Notes: a model not told the origin generated them from the letters alone. A stretch of 64,000 bases of DNA from Hypericum androsaemum (GCA_963995505.1 OZ023188.1:248001-312000), one strand, 5' to 3'. Positions 1-11,542 are shown, counted from the stretch's first letter. Numbers and translations: made by a program.

Positions 1-641
1 ATTCTTAATTAACATTTCATCATTAATTAATTCCTTTGTAGCCCTATAAATAAGTAGTCTCGAATAATATAATCTAGCACTTTACAACAACCCAACTTTG
101 TAAATTAAAAATGTATTGGAAAACTTTTTTCTCTTTCTGAAAATGGATTGCTTCACAACATATTCGTTTTTGGAAAGGATATAGTTAATTGAAATTACAT
201 TAATCGATTCAAGAAAATCAAATGATTTTGAAAAAAACTATTATTATCCAGTACAGCTCAATCCATTCATCTATCTATGGGTAAAGAATTAATCCGATAA
301 AAGAAATAAACTAGTGTATTTAGTTGTATTATAATCAGGGATCACATCAGTAATTTAACCTTACACTAGAGACCCGAAGAACTAGAGACCCGAAGATAAT
401 TTGCCCTACGAGCAATCCAATAGAGTTGGGTAGTAAGGCGGCCCGGCCCAGCCCAGTCTTGTTGTACTGTCATAAAAAGGAGACGGGCTCTGATACTCAT
501 AAAACGAAGAAGCCAAGGCGGCGTCGGCCTTCAATTCAATTCACCATTTCTGCTCACTCTCGTCTTGCTCGTCGCCGCCGTCGCTCAGCTCCAGTTCAGA
601 GCTAACCTCTAAAAAAAAGGGGAAAAATAGAAGAAAAAGAA
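1..641 (+). promoter_or_regulatory. Upstream region and 5' leader of eIF2A
   Basis: No gene is seen here. The first 400 bases are AT-rich. A GGCCCA/GCCCA pair at 445-455 matches the site II type elements common before plant translation and ribosome genes. The C/T-rich stretch at about 540-600 and the purine-rich stretch just before the ATG at 642 look like an untranslated leader. A short duplication, 'agagacccgaaga', occurs at about 367-395. Confidence 0.55.
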
Positions 642-3600
642 ATGGGAAGTCCTCCTCCACTGGAGATACTAGGTAACAACTTCCGCTGTTGTTTAATTTT
701 AATATTGATTGAACTTGGAAGATATTATTAGTTAAGCCGGAACAACCTCATCTATCGAGCAGTTAAGCGCTTTGCTAAATATTTCGCACGTGTCTTATTG
801 GATTTTTCAATTTTGCGAGTATCTCAGTTCGAGGACCGGAAGGATTCTCCGTATGGAACGGGCCGCCGTTCGCCGACGGCCAGCCGACCGCGAAGGTGGA
901 CTCCGTCGCTTGCAGCAACTCCACGTTCAGCGAGGACGGCTCCATCTTGATGGTCACCAAGCCGGATTCTGGCGTTGTCCTCTACGAGACGGCTTCTTTC
1001 AAGGAGATTCGCAACTTCCAGCTCCCCAACCTGATCTCGGCCTCCGTCTCCCCCAGGGGCAGGTTCCTGCTGACTTTCCAGAAGCCGTTGACCCCTCAGG
1101 ATCGGAATGTCCTTCTCTGGGATGTCGCGAGCGGGGTTGCTGTTTACAATTTGTTCCAGAAGAACACCACCAAAACCACTTGGTATAATGCTGCTTGTTT
1201 CCGGTGCTTGGAATGTGGTAGCTGGTTCTGATGCTTGCTGATATCGGTTTGTGCAGGCCTACGATCAGGTTCAGTTCGGACGAATCAGTCGCGTGCCAGA
1301 TGGCCACCAATGAGATACGGTTCTTTGACCCCAGTGATTTCTCCAAGGGATTCGTGTCTAGGCTAAGAGTCCCTGGTGTAGCCGCTTCTCAGCTCTCCAT
1401 GGATCCGGGGTCTCACGTGGCAGTTTTCATTCCCGAAGCGAAGGTGAATTGCTTGACAGTTTAAGTTGATCAAATGATGTTGCCGCAGTTCCCATATTGT
1501 CTCATTAACTTCCCAACGAATGAACTCTGAAGCTTAGTTATTTGGCATCCTTTACCTTTGGCTGCCCTATTTTCTGTTGGCATCACGTTTTAGTTTCAAT
1601 ACAATGTAGGGAGTTCCAGCCAGTGTTCAGATATTTCATTGCGGAAAAGATCTCCAAGCTCAGCCAGTTGCAAGGAGGAGCTTTTTCCGATGCTCTACGG
1701 TGCTACTGAAGTGGAATCATGGTTCAACAGGGCTTCTAGCTGTTGCCCAAGCTGACGTTGACAAGACCAATCAGAGCTATTATGGAGAGTCCAAATTGAA
1801 CTACCTCACAACCGATGGAACTCATGAAGGGCTTGTTCCCCTCAGTATGTTTCTTTAATTGATTATGCATTCTTGTTAAGTTAGCAGTTTTCTAATCGTA
1901 GGAACTCTTGACAGGAAAGGAGGGGCCTATTCACGATGTGCAATGGTCACATTCTGGCTCAGAGTTTGCTGTGGTTTACGGATGTATCCCTTTATTTTGT
2001 TTATCGCTATGTCCTTTGACATTCGTATATATGCATGGTTGACCTATATAAATAGAGATCGACTGTTGCTTTCCCTTGATTCCCTTGTTTCGGCCCCGAG
2101 CCTGTATTAAATTGATCTCTTCTCTTCACATGTTGTTTTCTCATCAGTAAATCTGGCTCACAAAAGTGTTTTAAAAGTTCTAATTTCCTTCTGTTTCCCT
2201 ATTTATATTTCCGGAATGGATTAGAAATTATTGCGATACCTTGACTGATCCCAGTTATGCCGGCTACCGCAACAATCTTCGATAAGAAGTGCAATCCTCT
2301 ACTTGAACTTGGAACAGGCCCGTACAATACAGTTCGATGGAACCCCAAAGGGAAATGTATCCTTGTTTAGTAGTAGTACAGGCGCAATATTTCCTTGATT
2401 TTGATTCCCCTGAAGCTGCTTACTATACTCATCCGAACATGTTGGCTGCCTTAATAATCGGTGCCCAGTTCTCTGCTTGGCTGGTTTTGGTAACTTGCCT
2501 GGTGATATGGTACGTTTAAGATTTTTGAAGAACATCGAAACCAACTGATCTACGTGCAAGATCATCAGAAACCTTTTCGTTTTGCCTTAGTAGTCCTTAA
2601 CACTTGTTTTGCCTTCCTGAAACCTTTTCATTTTTGTATGAGCTCTCTGCGTGCTTTGATGTTTCCCTTTGGCTTGTTGGATGCATGCTTAGGAATGCTT
2701 TGTTTCCTATTACCTGGGGATGTTACTCCAGTTTGTGAACTTTCTATTTCATGCTTAATGCTTTCCGCTCTTTGATTGATACTTTCCACGCCCTCTCATT
2801 AAATTGCGTTTCACTCAGCTTTAGGAACTTCCAATTTCTATTTACTGCAGGTGTCCCTTGTTTCTCTTCTTGGATGCATTCATTAATTTCTGGACCACAC
2901 TAATTTTTTTTTAATGCATTTCACTCTGCTTTAGGAACTTCCAATTCCCAGACAGCAGTGTATTAAAATGTACATGTTTCTTGTTTATTTTAACTTGCAG
3001 GCATTTTGGGACTATGCACACAAAAAGCAACTGGGGACAACCAAGGCTGAGTGGTCTGTAACAAGTGAATGGTCACCTGATGGAAACTATTTTATGACTG
3101 CCACAACAGCTCCAAGACTGCAAGTTGACAATGGGTATGCTGATCGTTGAATGCTTGTGCGGTTTCTAAAATTGGTGAAAGCCATGATAATGTCATCGGA
3201 GTTTCTTGCTTGTAGAGCTATAAATCATGTTTATTACATATCTGGTGATCTCTTAATTGTAGTTCCACATCATATTACCATTGGTATTCTTTTGCTATGA
3301 ATCTTACAATCTCAAGTTTGATGTGCATGGCTGTCTATCTTGGTCTTGATATTGCTGCTTTATGTGGTAGCTCTGTGCTGGTTTACCTTCATCTGGAATT
3401 ATGGTTCTATATTAAGTTTTCTCTGATTACTTTCTTGGTTGATGATCTTTTTGAAGAATCAAAATCTTCCATTACAATGGATCATTATACTTCAAAAAGA
3501 TGTTTGATCGGTTGTACCAGGTTCGTTTTCTTACTAATTAATCTTTTTTTTAAGGAGTTGCTGCTTGGATTTGGCAAATGCAACTTGAGTCCCATCATAT

Positions 3601-4246
3601 CTTATGCAGGCTGACTGGAAACCAGAATCGCCAGATAAATTCGGTGAAATCACAGAACTCACCAAGTCAGTTGATTCATTAAACTTAGAGGGACAGAAGC
3701 CGCAAGGTCCTAGTTATTTCAGACTTTCCATAGTCTGGTGTGATTCACCAGTTTCCGAGTTAGTGGCAGATGAACTTAAGAGTTTCCTGTGTTGCAAAAT
3801 CTTGTAGGCCAAGCTACAACTTCAAGAAAAACTGCGCCTGCTGCCGCTCCTGTGCAGAAAGCTGCGGCCTATCGCCCACCACAAGCTATTAAGGCAGCGG
3901 CTGTTCAGGCTCAGGTACGTACTTTTTAATCCCCATTGAGATGATTGTGGAAAAGCTAGGTATGATGGGATACGACTATGCTCCCATAAGTTCCCATATG
4001 TGTTAGATTATTGACCAATTGATTAAATGACTCCTACTTCAAATCTTTTGGCAGGTGCTTGGACTGAGCAGTACAGAGTAAGTACACCTTTTGCTTTTGA
4101 TATTGTAACCTCAAACTGCTGGATTTTTCGCTCTTGCTGAATGTCGTCCAATTGACCTCCCCAGACAAATGAGCAAGAACGCTCTGAAAAACAAGAAGAA
4201 GAGGGAGAAACAGAAGGAGAAGAAGGCTCCGTCTGATGTTTCGTGA
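642..4246 (+). CDS. EIF2A: Eukaryotic translation initiation factor 2A (eIF2A), 13 exons
   Basis: Cytosolic WD-repeat initiation factor of the eIF2A family, known for eIF2-independent delivery of initiator tRNA to 40S subunits. Exons that keep frame: 642-672, 828-1182, 1257-1443, 1610-1844, 1915-1983, 2255-2356, 2469-2509, 3001-3134, 3457-3520, 3610-3706, 3808-3914, 4055-4077, 4165-4246. They give 508 residues, the usual plant length. The N-terminus starts MGSPPPLEIL and runs into beta-propeller blades with typical segments: SVSPRGRFLLTF, LLKWNHGSTGLLAVAQ, VQWSHSGSEFAVVYG, TVRWNPKGK and SEWSPDGNYFMTATTAPRL. The conserved FDRLYQADWKPE follows, then an Ala/Pro-rich linker and a basic Lys/Glu coiled tail ending KKAPSDVS. 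All splice sites are GT-AG. The start is the first ATG after the purine-rich leader. The gene converges on mL43. No disruption was seen. Confidence 0.95.
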
Positions 4247-5065
4247 TTACTAGAAGGTCCTTTGGCTGTCATCCTTAAGCGAGGAGCGAAATGTTCACAG
4301 AGCCTTCCCACTCGAGCTCAAACCAGTTTGCATACATAGTTGCAATTTGTTACGAAATATATGGAGATCCAGGGGAGGTTGCTATGCTAAACCAACCCAG
4401 AATCCCGTCGAGTTTTTTTATTGCGACAGATGTCGTGGCTTGACCTTGTAACAATCTTAATGATCAGTAGCTGTATGATTAAGTTTTGGAAGCGTACTTT
4501 CAATCAAGAGAAACCGTGTTATTTCGTGTAAGAAATTAAGTTTAGCAAGTACTACCGAACCTTCTGTTTTTCACGCAAACCACCAAACTTCATGGTATCC
4601 AAACATTCAATTTCGAGTTGAACATAACTGTAAAGGGTGACTAGGCTTTCCTCGCTATACTTTAACAGTAACTCCAATTCGAGATCAGTTAGCAGTGTTA
4701 AACTGATTGTTATCCAGGATAAAAGTTCAATCCAAAAGCAAGAAGCCCTTGCAAAGGAAAAATGCACCAGATTCTTAGGCAAAGCAGGGAGGGGGTAACT
4801 TAACTACATTTATTGATTTTCCATCATCTGGAAGAAAGCAAAAGTTATGCCACCATAAGAAGATACATTGGCCTAGCCGTGACTCGGGTGGTAAAGGAAA
4901 GAAAGATACAGGCAAAATCCAGCATAGCATTTCTGGGTTCGATTAGCAAATCGAAGATCATTGTTGTGTTGCTCAACAACATGCTCAAACTAAGTGTTCC
5001 AAAGAGCTACTGGCTAAATGTGTGTATCATGAAAACGAAGATGCCTGCACTGCGCAATCTGTGAG
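4247..5065. other. Intergenic region between convergent eIF2A and mL43
   Basis: Holds the 3' untranslated region of eIF2A and probably the shared terminator zone of the two convergent genes. Short open frames on either strand lack family signatures. No RNA gene or mobile element was recognised. Confidence 0.5.
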
Positions 5066-5705
5066 TTAAAATTTGAGGGCGGTAGTCCAAGTACCCTGGA
5101 CGCTGGGACGTCTGGTGAAATGGCGAGTCTTTAGGCCAACGACCTTTCTACCCTGCGCATTTCTAAGCCTGGTGGCGTGGAGGAGTACGTCATCGGGAGT
5201 CAAGTTCTTGACACATACAACCCTTTCATTTCTGTTCTCTGCATCCATCCATAGTTGAAACAAAGGAAGGAAGGAAGAGGTTAACAAAAGTATTCACATG
5301 ACATGACAATGCTGAAACTTTTTGTTATGAGAGTAAAAGGCAGAGAAACTCTCTCACTATAAAAGGCCTTCAAATGAGGGTGCTGGCCGCGTATGAGCTC
5401 AGAGACAACCTCGAGCTGCGGATTCGTCTCCTTGAATGATGGAAGCTGGGATTCCATAAACCCCCTGACCACATTGAATCATCATCACCAAACCGACAAG
5501 AAACCCGAAAAAATGTTAATGATTCATCCACAACACAACCCCCTATTTCTTAAAGTTTCCATCCTACTACTAGGACCAAAATAATGAAATTGGAAAGGGG
5601 TATTATTAGGGTTTAGAAAGGGTACCGGATGCCCCTGCTACTCCCTCCCCAATCGCAGTAGCTCACGATCAACTTCTGCAGCTGCCACACTCCTTTCTTT
5701 GACAT
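5066..5705 (-). CDS. Mitochondrial large-subunit ribosomal protein mL43 (L51/S25/CI-B8 family)
   Basis: Nuclear-encoded mitoribosome protein. Three exons on the minus strand, 5705-5626, 5464-5358 and 5238-5066, give 119 residues. The protein begins MSKKGVWQLQKLIVSYCDWG, continues through NPQLEVVSELIRGQHPHLKA and RVVCVKNLTPDDVLLHATRL, and ends SVQGTWTTALKF, as expected for plant members of this thioredoxin-fold family. The exon ends are GT/AG and the phases fit (80+107+173 nt). A site II element lies upstream at 5854-5860. The gene is the left, intact partner of the tandem duplication that produced the mL43-THAL chimera further right. Confidence 0.93.
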
Positions 5706-6027
5706 CTCCCACCCACTTTCTTTGTAATTGTGGATACAGAGAGAGAACGAGGGGGGTTTTTGCAAGGGTTTTATTTTACCACCAACCAACCAACCAAAGC
5801 ATCTCTATATCTTTGGGCTTTCTATCTTTGGGTTTGGCCACGGTAATTCCCCCTTGGGCCTCGTGGGTTTACCCAATAAATCAGCTATGCGATAACTTAC
5901 TGAGAAACTCTTCTCAAAATTTTCAGTTTTTTTATTGAGCCAATTAATCTAATAAAAATTTTGAGATATTTCAAAATTAATTTAACAAGTAATTAATACC
6001 ATCACATTCTCACCAATTAATCTAGAT
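5706..6027 (-). promoter_or_regulatory. mL43 promoter region
   Basis: About 320 bases upstream of the mL43 ATG. TTGGGCC at 5854-5860 is a site II element. This stretch is homologous to 10,950-11,270, the same region in the second duplication unit, including the shared 'atcagctatgcgataac' segment. The tail near 6028 is the LINE target site. Confidence 0.55.
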
Positions 6028-6045
6028 ATTTGTTGGTAGTTATAT
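6028..6045. repeat. LINE target-site duplication, left copy
   Basis: atttgttggtagttatat, identical to 9325-9342 and directly abutting the element. Confidence 0.9.
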
Positions 6046-6106
6046 ATATATTTTTGGTAGAATTGGTGGGTGTCAAGCACCCTAGCATTGAGGAACCGGA
6101 TAAAAG

Positions 6107-8130
6107 TTACATAAGGGAAATATCAGTGTGGTCCTCACAAAGGAGAGGGACACAATCCACCGGGGAGTTCACTAAAGCATGAAAGCTCCGATCAAAAGCA
6201 AAAGCAAAGCTAGCTAGCCTATCTGCTACCTTGTTACAAATCCTTGGACAATAATGGACCTCACAATGTCGAAAACGACTGACGAGGTTGATGTTGTTAC
6301 TCACGAGGCAGCTAGTGGGTGTTCTTTGGCCAAACCCTCGGAAATGAAACGAACTGCCAACTGTGAGCCTGACTCCACAATGAGTTCGCTATAGCCACTT
6401 TTTTCACGCAAACTGGAGACCTCGATTAATCGCCCAAAGTTCCGCAGTCAACGCATCACAATGCCCAATGTTTAGGACAAAGCCAGCGACCTAATTTCCC
6501 CTTTCATCACGGACTACACCGCCTTCACACGCCGGGCCAGGGTTACCTTTTGATGTCCCGTCCGTGTTCAATTTGAGCCAGACTGCAGGGGGAGGGCTCC
6601 AGGTGGTGGGTAAGCTTTTAGGGGGTCGGAGTGGATTCGTCGAGTCCTTGAAAATGACCCAAGCATCCTCGAAACTCTTGGCCTATCTACAGACAAAATC
6701 GACTGGCTCGGGGGGGGGGGGGGGATGACCGTCAAACACTTTGTCAGTCCTCCAATGCCAAATCCACTAACAAGTAGTGGTGAACATGGAGTTCCAAGGA
6801 TATCCCTCCTTCAACACAGCTTCTGTACGAATGTTACCCTCCAGCCAGTGGGAGAGGTTAGCCCTGAAGTAATCAGCCAACTGGAGCCAGAGGCGCTTGG
6901 CCTTAGTACAGTCCTGGAGCAGATGGAGCATGGATTCTAGGATGTCACCACACCATGGGCAGTAAGGTGTAGGTGCGATCTTCCTTCTATGGCGTTCTAT
7001 GTTGGTCATTAGTCGACGCTTACCACACAACATAAGAACACCTTTAGTTTCTCCGGGACACGAACTCGCTAGATGTGTTTCCATATGTTATCAGGTGCTT
7101 GGAGATTGCTGGGTAGCCTACTCAGCAGAAGATAGGCTGACTTGGAAGTAAATTTCCTTGAGGGTGTCAATGCCCAGGCCGGGGAGTCCATGGAGGACCC
7201 CGAATCATTAACAAAAGCCACATCCAGGCGATTGAGCTCATCCTCGGGGAGAATGGTCTCTAACATCTCCCAGTTCCTGCCCTGTCTTTCAAGCCAGTAA
7301 TCAGAGACAGAGCAATAGACGTGATCTTCTAGAGGGGCCCTGTCACCTGTCCTAATAGGGGCACCATCCAGGAGCCAATTATCAGCCCAGAACTAGGATC
7401 GCTCTCCATTAACAATGGACCAGCGGATACCCTGTTTCAGGATATCAGCCACGCTGCAGATACCCGTCCAAATCCTGGATTGTCGAGCCTTAGGTGTAAT
7501 CCCGGAGGTGCCTTTCTTCCCCTTCATATATTTGCAAGAGAGAATCCTAGCCCATAAAGATTCGGGTTGAGACAACAACCTCCAGCCCAGTTTTAGAAGT
7601 AGTGCTTCGTTAGATTTGCCTGCACTTCGCATACCTGATCCTCCCCAAATGTGTGGCTTGCAAATTTCTTACCACTTGACCAGGTGCACCTTCCTAGCAG
7701 TATATGAGTCGCCCCAAAGGAAGTCTCGACTCAAACGATTAAGCTTGTCATGCGTGGGGTCCGGGAGTTTAAGAACTTGTATAGTGTATAAGGGCATCGT
7801 GGATATGACCAATCGTACAAGAGTAAGGCATCCTGCCATCGTAAGCTGAACACCCGAGTGTGGGGCCCAACGCGTCATCATGCTGAACACCCGAGTGTGG
7901 GTGAGTACTCGATTGGGCCTCAATGCCCGCATCACAGTCCATGGATTCTTTTCCTTTTGCAGTAGTATCGGAGGGTCTGCTGTATACTCCTCAGTACTTC
8001 CCCCCGTCCCACAACCCACCGTCGTAAGGCTAGAAGAGGCCTCTCGAGCAGCAAGTTTAGAAGTGGGGTGTGAGTTAGGCTTTTGGGGGTGGAGAGAGAT
8101 ATTAGAACCCGAGTTTGGGTCTGTCTGCAT
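6107..8130 (-). pseudogene. LINE ORF2 remnant (RT C-terminal part, zf-RVT, RNase H)
   Basis: Minus-strand remnants of the reverse-transcriptase polyprotein. A frame at 8130-7669 passes from the ORF1 tail straight into the RT connection (LVRLVISTMPLYTIQVLKLP, LSRDFLWGD). It continues with NEALLLKLGWRLLSQPESLW at 7393-7632 and the zf-RVT motif PYCPWCGDILESMLHLLQDC at 6767-7084. An RNase H-like end (HYCPRICNKVADRLASFAF) lies at 6107-6304. Several frame changes separate these pieces. The endonuclease and the RT catalytic motifs are absent. Confidence 0.85.
7845..7903. repeat. 20-bp direct repeat at the LINE deletion join
   Basis: gctgaacacccgagtgtggg occurs twice, 36 bp apart, close to where ORF1 sequence passes into late ORF2. 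It may record the template switch or repair event that removed the endonuclease and RT core. Confidence 0.5.
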
Positions 8131-8259
8131 TTTTCTTAGCTTCCCTTCTTCTGTTTATGGCTTCCATTAGCTTCACATCCAGTATGGACTCTTCGTTTCA
8201 GGCTCTCTTCTGGGCCTGGCCCGGATTGGCTTTGGGAGCTGTGTGGGCGAGTGGCTTCT

Positions 8260-9282
8260 TTACTGTTGACGTCCTTGGGCTTTTAAAGTTGCGGATTGGG
8301 CCTGGTGTAGAGCTGGTGCCAGCTGTGGCACCAAAGATCCGTTGGGTACCTCGAGACAAAGACTAGTTTCCCACCTCTTTAGAGCTTTCCTCAGGTTGTG
8401 GCAGAGGGTCAAACCTATTTCCAGAATGGGGCTCTTTTCTTGCTTGGAAAGGTCTTTGGCTCTTGCCCCTTTTGGTGATAAGCATCCCATTGAGGTCGAC
8501 TCCCTCTCCCTCTTTGCCGATTGGACTGCCTGCACTCCGGTAGCTTCCGCCATGTTTGCTAGTTCTTCTCTTTTTTGAGGGCAAGTCTCCTTGAGGTGTC
8601 CATAGAGCCCACATGTGAAGCAAATACAATGGAGTCCCTCATATTCCACTTTTTGGACATTACCCTCTACGAGGACCTCTCCGACCAAGGGTTTGGTCAG
8701 ATCCAGCTCAATGGAGATCCTTGCAAAATGTCCCCGAACCTTCCCCTCCGTATTCGGGTCTAAACGGACCAGTCTCCCTACCATGGCCGCCACACACGCT
8801 AGCAAGTTGTTGTTGTAATGCTGTATGGGGAGGTTGGGAAGGCGAATCCAAACCTGGGCCATTTTGGTCGCCTCCTCGGACGGAGCAAAGGAATTCTCCC
8901 AAGGCCTGATAGTGATGTAGTGGTCATAGATTAGCCAGGGACCGCCTTCGACTACCATCTTGATGTCCGCATCCGAGGAGAAATACATTAGGAAGAAGTT
9001 GTGGGGGAGGTCCACCAACCGAATGGGGCCCGAGAGGTTCCACACTTGGTCTGGACTAGCTGGTGGGGAATTTTTTTAGGGGGGAAGAGCTAGGGCTCGG
9101 GAACGAGGGCGGGGATGTGTCTGGTGTGGCAGGGTGAGGTGGCTGGCTTTGGACCGTGGGTGGGGCTTGAGGCTAGGATGGTTGGGGGAGGGTAGGGGTT
9201 CGGTCCAGCGGCGGGGCACCGTCGAGGGGTTCCAGATAGGGAGGGTGAGGGGGCGGGAAGAGAGAGGTGGGAGAGTATTCAA
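8260..9282 (-). pseudogene. LINE ORF1 remnant (DUF4283 plus CCHC zinc knuckle)
   Basis: RNA-binding gag-like protein of the LINE. The open part at 9045-8260 has DUF4283 hallmarks (VVEGGPWLIYDHYITIRPW, VWIRLPNLPIQHYNN, GHFARISIELDLTKPLVGE). These are followed by a CCHC-type knuckle (CFTCGLYGHLKETC) and a Ser/Lys-rich tail. The N-terminal leader at 9282-9076 is Pro-rich and in a different frame, so ORF1 is probably frameshifted. Confidence 0.85.
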
Positions 9283-9324
9283 GTTTCATTTTGTTCCAGA
9301 GTCGATTCCAAAGATTTAAAAAAA

Positions 9325-9342
9325 ATTTGTTGGTAGTTATAT
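9325..9342. repeat. LINE target-site duplication, right copy
   Basis: Second copy of the 18-bp repeat at 6028-6045. It precedes the resumption of the duplicated spacer. Confidence 0.9.
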
Positions 9343-9629
9343 CGTGACGTTGAGAATGCAATAGTTTATGAAATACTATATAATTTAAATTAATTGACTT
9401 CAGAATTACAACCATAAAAGACATCGGGATTAATCAATACACCTCCTACTAAATTTACGATTGTTTATATTAATCACACACTTGCATGTCCTTTTTTCGT
9501 TAGGAAGATGAGAAGCAAAAATGATTTATAATTTTATATTACCAAATTAGATGTGTGTTTAAAGACTAAAGAGCAAATGCCACACACAAACGCATCCAGT
9601 AACAAATAGAGTTCACGAGGCAAAAATTT

Positions 9630-10148
9630 CTAGATGATACAGCAAAAGCTCAACCTCAAACTCGGAATCTGACGCTTCGACTGACTCCTGCATTGATAAG
9701 TTTCGCCTCCATAAGGACCATAAGGCTTCTTGACGTCGCGGACTTGCCCCTTCCGTAGTTTTTTTGCTTTGTTATGCTTATTCTGTTCACATTGACACAG
9801 GATGAGCTCGCGATAGACAGACATACTGCTGATTCATTCAATAAACGGATTCGTTAGGCATCATGATAAGACAGACGAACCTTGTAATTCTTTATTGGAT
9901 TCTTTTTATCTTTGTTGCGGTCACGGGTCAGACCTCTGTTGTTTTCGATCTGGTCAAGTGGAAGATAAGACATTATCTACCTTATCCTTATATATGCGAA
10001 GAGAATTAGTTTTTAAAAAAACAAAAAAAAAACCAAGATGTAGGCAAAGGAACATGTCTGACTTGACGAGTTATATGTCGCTTTCCGTCCACGGTTTCAG
10101 GCAAAGATGGAACAGGTGCATCCCTGCAAAATAAGAACATCTCACTCA

Positions 10149-10187
<39 letters not shown>

Positions 10188-10915
10188 TGCAGTGAAGGGA
10201 AGTTCCACTTATCAGCCGACACAATTGGCAGAGACAGATGCACAAGCTAATAAACAAAGAGAAACGCACCTTTTATACATCTGAGCTTTTGCAGAAACTT
10301 TTGCTGCTCTCATTTGTTGTACTTGAGCATAAAAATCATCTTCTGAACCCTCCTCCTCCTCTGTCCCCATAACTTCTGAACTTATGCTGGGACGTCTGGT
10401 GAAATGGCGAGTCTTTAGCCCAACGACCTTTCTACCCTGCGCATTTCTAAGCCTGGTAGCGTGGAGGAGTACGTGGTCGGGAGTCAAGTTCTTGACACAT
10501 ACAACCCTTTCGGTTTTCTTCTCTGCATCCATCAGTCCATCCATCCATAGTTGAAACAAAGGAAGGAAGGAAGAGGTATGCTGAAACTTGTTATAAAAGA
10601 GAGATAGATAGACTAACTACCGTAAAAGGCCTTCAAATGAGCTCAGAGACAACCTCGAGTTGCGGATTCGCCTCCTTGAACGATGGAAGCTGGGATTCCA
10701 TAAACCCCCTCCTGCCCACATTTCCACAAGTAAGATACAATTAATCAAGTTTCCATCCTACAAATACGATAATGGAATCTGAAAAGAAGAGAGGGAAGAG
10801 TGTATTAATTTATAATTAGGGTATTAGGAAAGAGTACCGGATGCCCCTGCTACTCTCTCCCCAATCGCAGTAGCTCACCATCAACTTCTGCAGCTGCCAT
10901 ACTCCTTTCTTTGAC

Positions 10916-10917
<2 letters not shown>
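9630..10917 (-). pseudogene. Chimeric mL43-THAL pseudogene at the duplication junction
   Basis: Read on the minus strand: mL43-like exon 1 (10,917-10,838, starting MSKKGVWQLQKLMVSY) and exon 2 (about 10,706-10,622). Exon 3 then runs from mL43 (CVKNLTPDHVLLHATRL, ending near RRPS) in frame into THAL ([20 protein letters not shown]). THAL-type exons [38 protein letters not shown] and [20 protein letters not shown] follow. It is broken twice. A 19-bp deletion between 5-bp 'ctcat' repeats in exon 2 brings a TGA into frame at 10,633-10,635. A 5-bp deletion near 9695 shifts the conserved C-terminus and lets it run on to a stop at 9630. The one donor checked, after the HITRQ exon, is still GT (gtcaga). 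An internal Met at 10,559 could open a shorter frame, but there is no sign that it is used. Confidence 0.88.
10151..10188. repeat. TAA trinucleotide microsatellite
   Basis: About 12 TAA/ATA units inside an intron-like part of the chimera. The homologous stretch in THAL (near 12,528) has only a short remnant, so the repeat expanded after duplication. Confidence 0.9.

Positions 10918-10947
<30 letters not shown>
10917..10947. repeat. TATC tetranucleotide microsatellite
   Basis: About seven tandem tatc units directly upstream of the chimera's start codon. They are absent at the matching place in intact mL43. Confidence 0.9.
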
Positions 10948-11542
10948 CCCCCCACAATCCGAAACCCGGACAGTAAGTAGATCACAAGCAAACGCTAAAC
11001 TTTGATGCCTTTGTGGATATATGGATTTTGTGTTCAAAGTGGGAGAGGGAGATCCTTTCTTTTAAAAAAAAGGTGGGAGAGGGAGAGGGAGAGGGAGAGG
11101 AATGGGGGCTTTTGCGAGGGTTTTATTTTTACCACTACAAAAGCATCGCATCTCATTTGGCCATTCTCTATTTGGGTTTGGGCCTCACTCATGCTCAAAT
11201 ACCATTGGGCCGTCCGTTCTCGTGGGTTCCCCCTATGAATGAATCAGCTATGCGATAACCTACCGAGAAACTCTGATATGATTGATTCTAAACCGGATAA
11301 TATTACGTTCGAACTCGACATCTAATTAAGCTATAATATCTATCCCTTTATACCATAATATCTATCTTTGTCGTGATACGATATAATTCAAATTAATTGA
11401 CTAAGGATTACCAAAATAAAAGATGTCGGGATTAATCAATACACCTATTTCCACTGAACTTACAATTGTTTTCATTAATCAACACTTGCATGTCCTTTTT
11501 TGGTAGGAAGATGAGAAGAAAGAATGATTTATAGTTTTGTAG

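Larger units (their letters stand above)
6046..9324 (-). mobile_element. LINE (plant L1-type with RNase H), internally deleted
   Basis: Non-LTR retrotransposon read on the minus strand, bounded by a perfect 18-bp TSD (6028-6045 and 9325-9342). In reading order it has an ORF1 with DUF4283 and a CCHC knuckle, then, after an abrupt join, the C-terminal part of ORF2: RT thumb, zf-RVT and an RNase H-like end. The AP endonuclease and the RT core are missing, so it could not move on its own. Frames are broken by stops and shifts. A homopolymer of 14 G lies at 6711-6724. The duplicate of this spacer at 10,930-12,040 lacks the element, so it inserted after the tandem duplication or only one copy received it. 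Confidence 0.9.
5110..10385. repeat. Tandem duplication unit 1 (mL43 5' part to THAL 3' part)
   Basis: Without the 3.3-kb LINE this unit is about 2 kb. It runs from inside mL43 exon 3 through the mL43 promoter to a copy of the THAL 3' exons at 9630-10,375. It is colinear with 10,386-12,740: mL43 exons, promoter, a spacer with 'gggattaatcaatacacct' (9428 and 11,430) and THAL 3' exons. The arrangement is that of a direct tandem duplication with one end in mL43 and the other in THAL. Confidence 0.85.

Noticed and set aside
772..1188. 138-codon frame overlapping eIF2A exon 2
   Set aside because: A shadow of the eIF2A exon in another frame with Arg-rich, low-quality composition.
10148..10190. Poly-Tyr tract in a minus-strand frame
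   Set aside because: It is the TAA microsatellite read in one frame and lies in an intron-like region.
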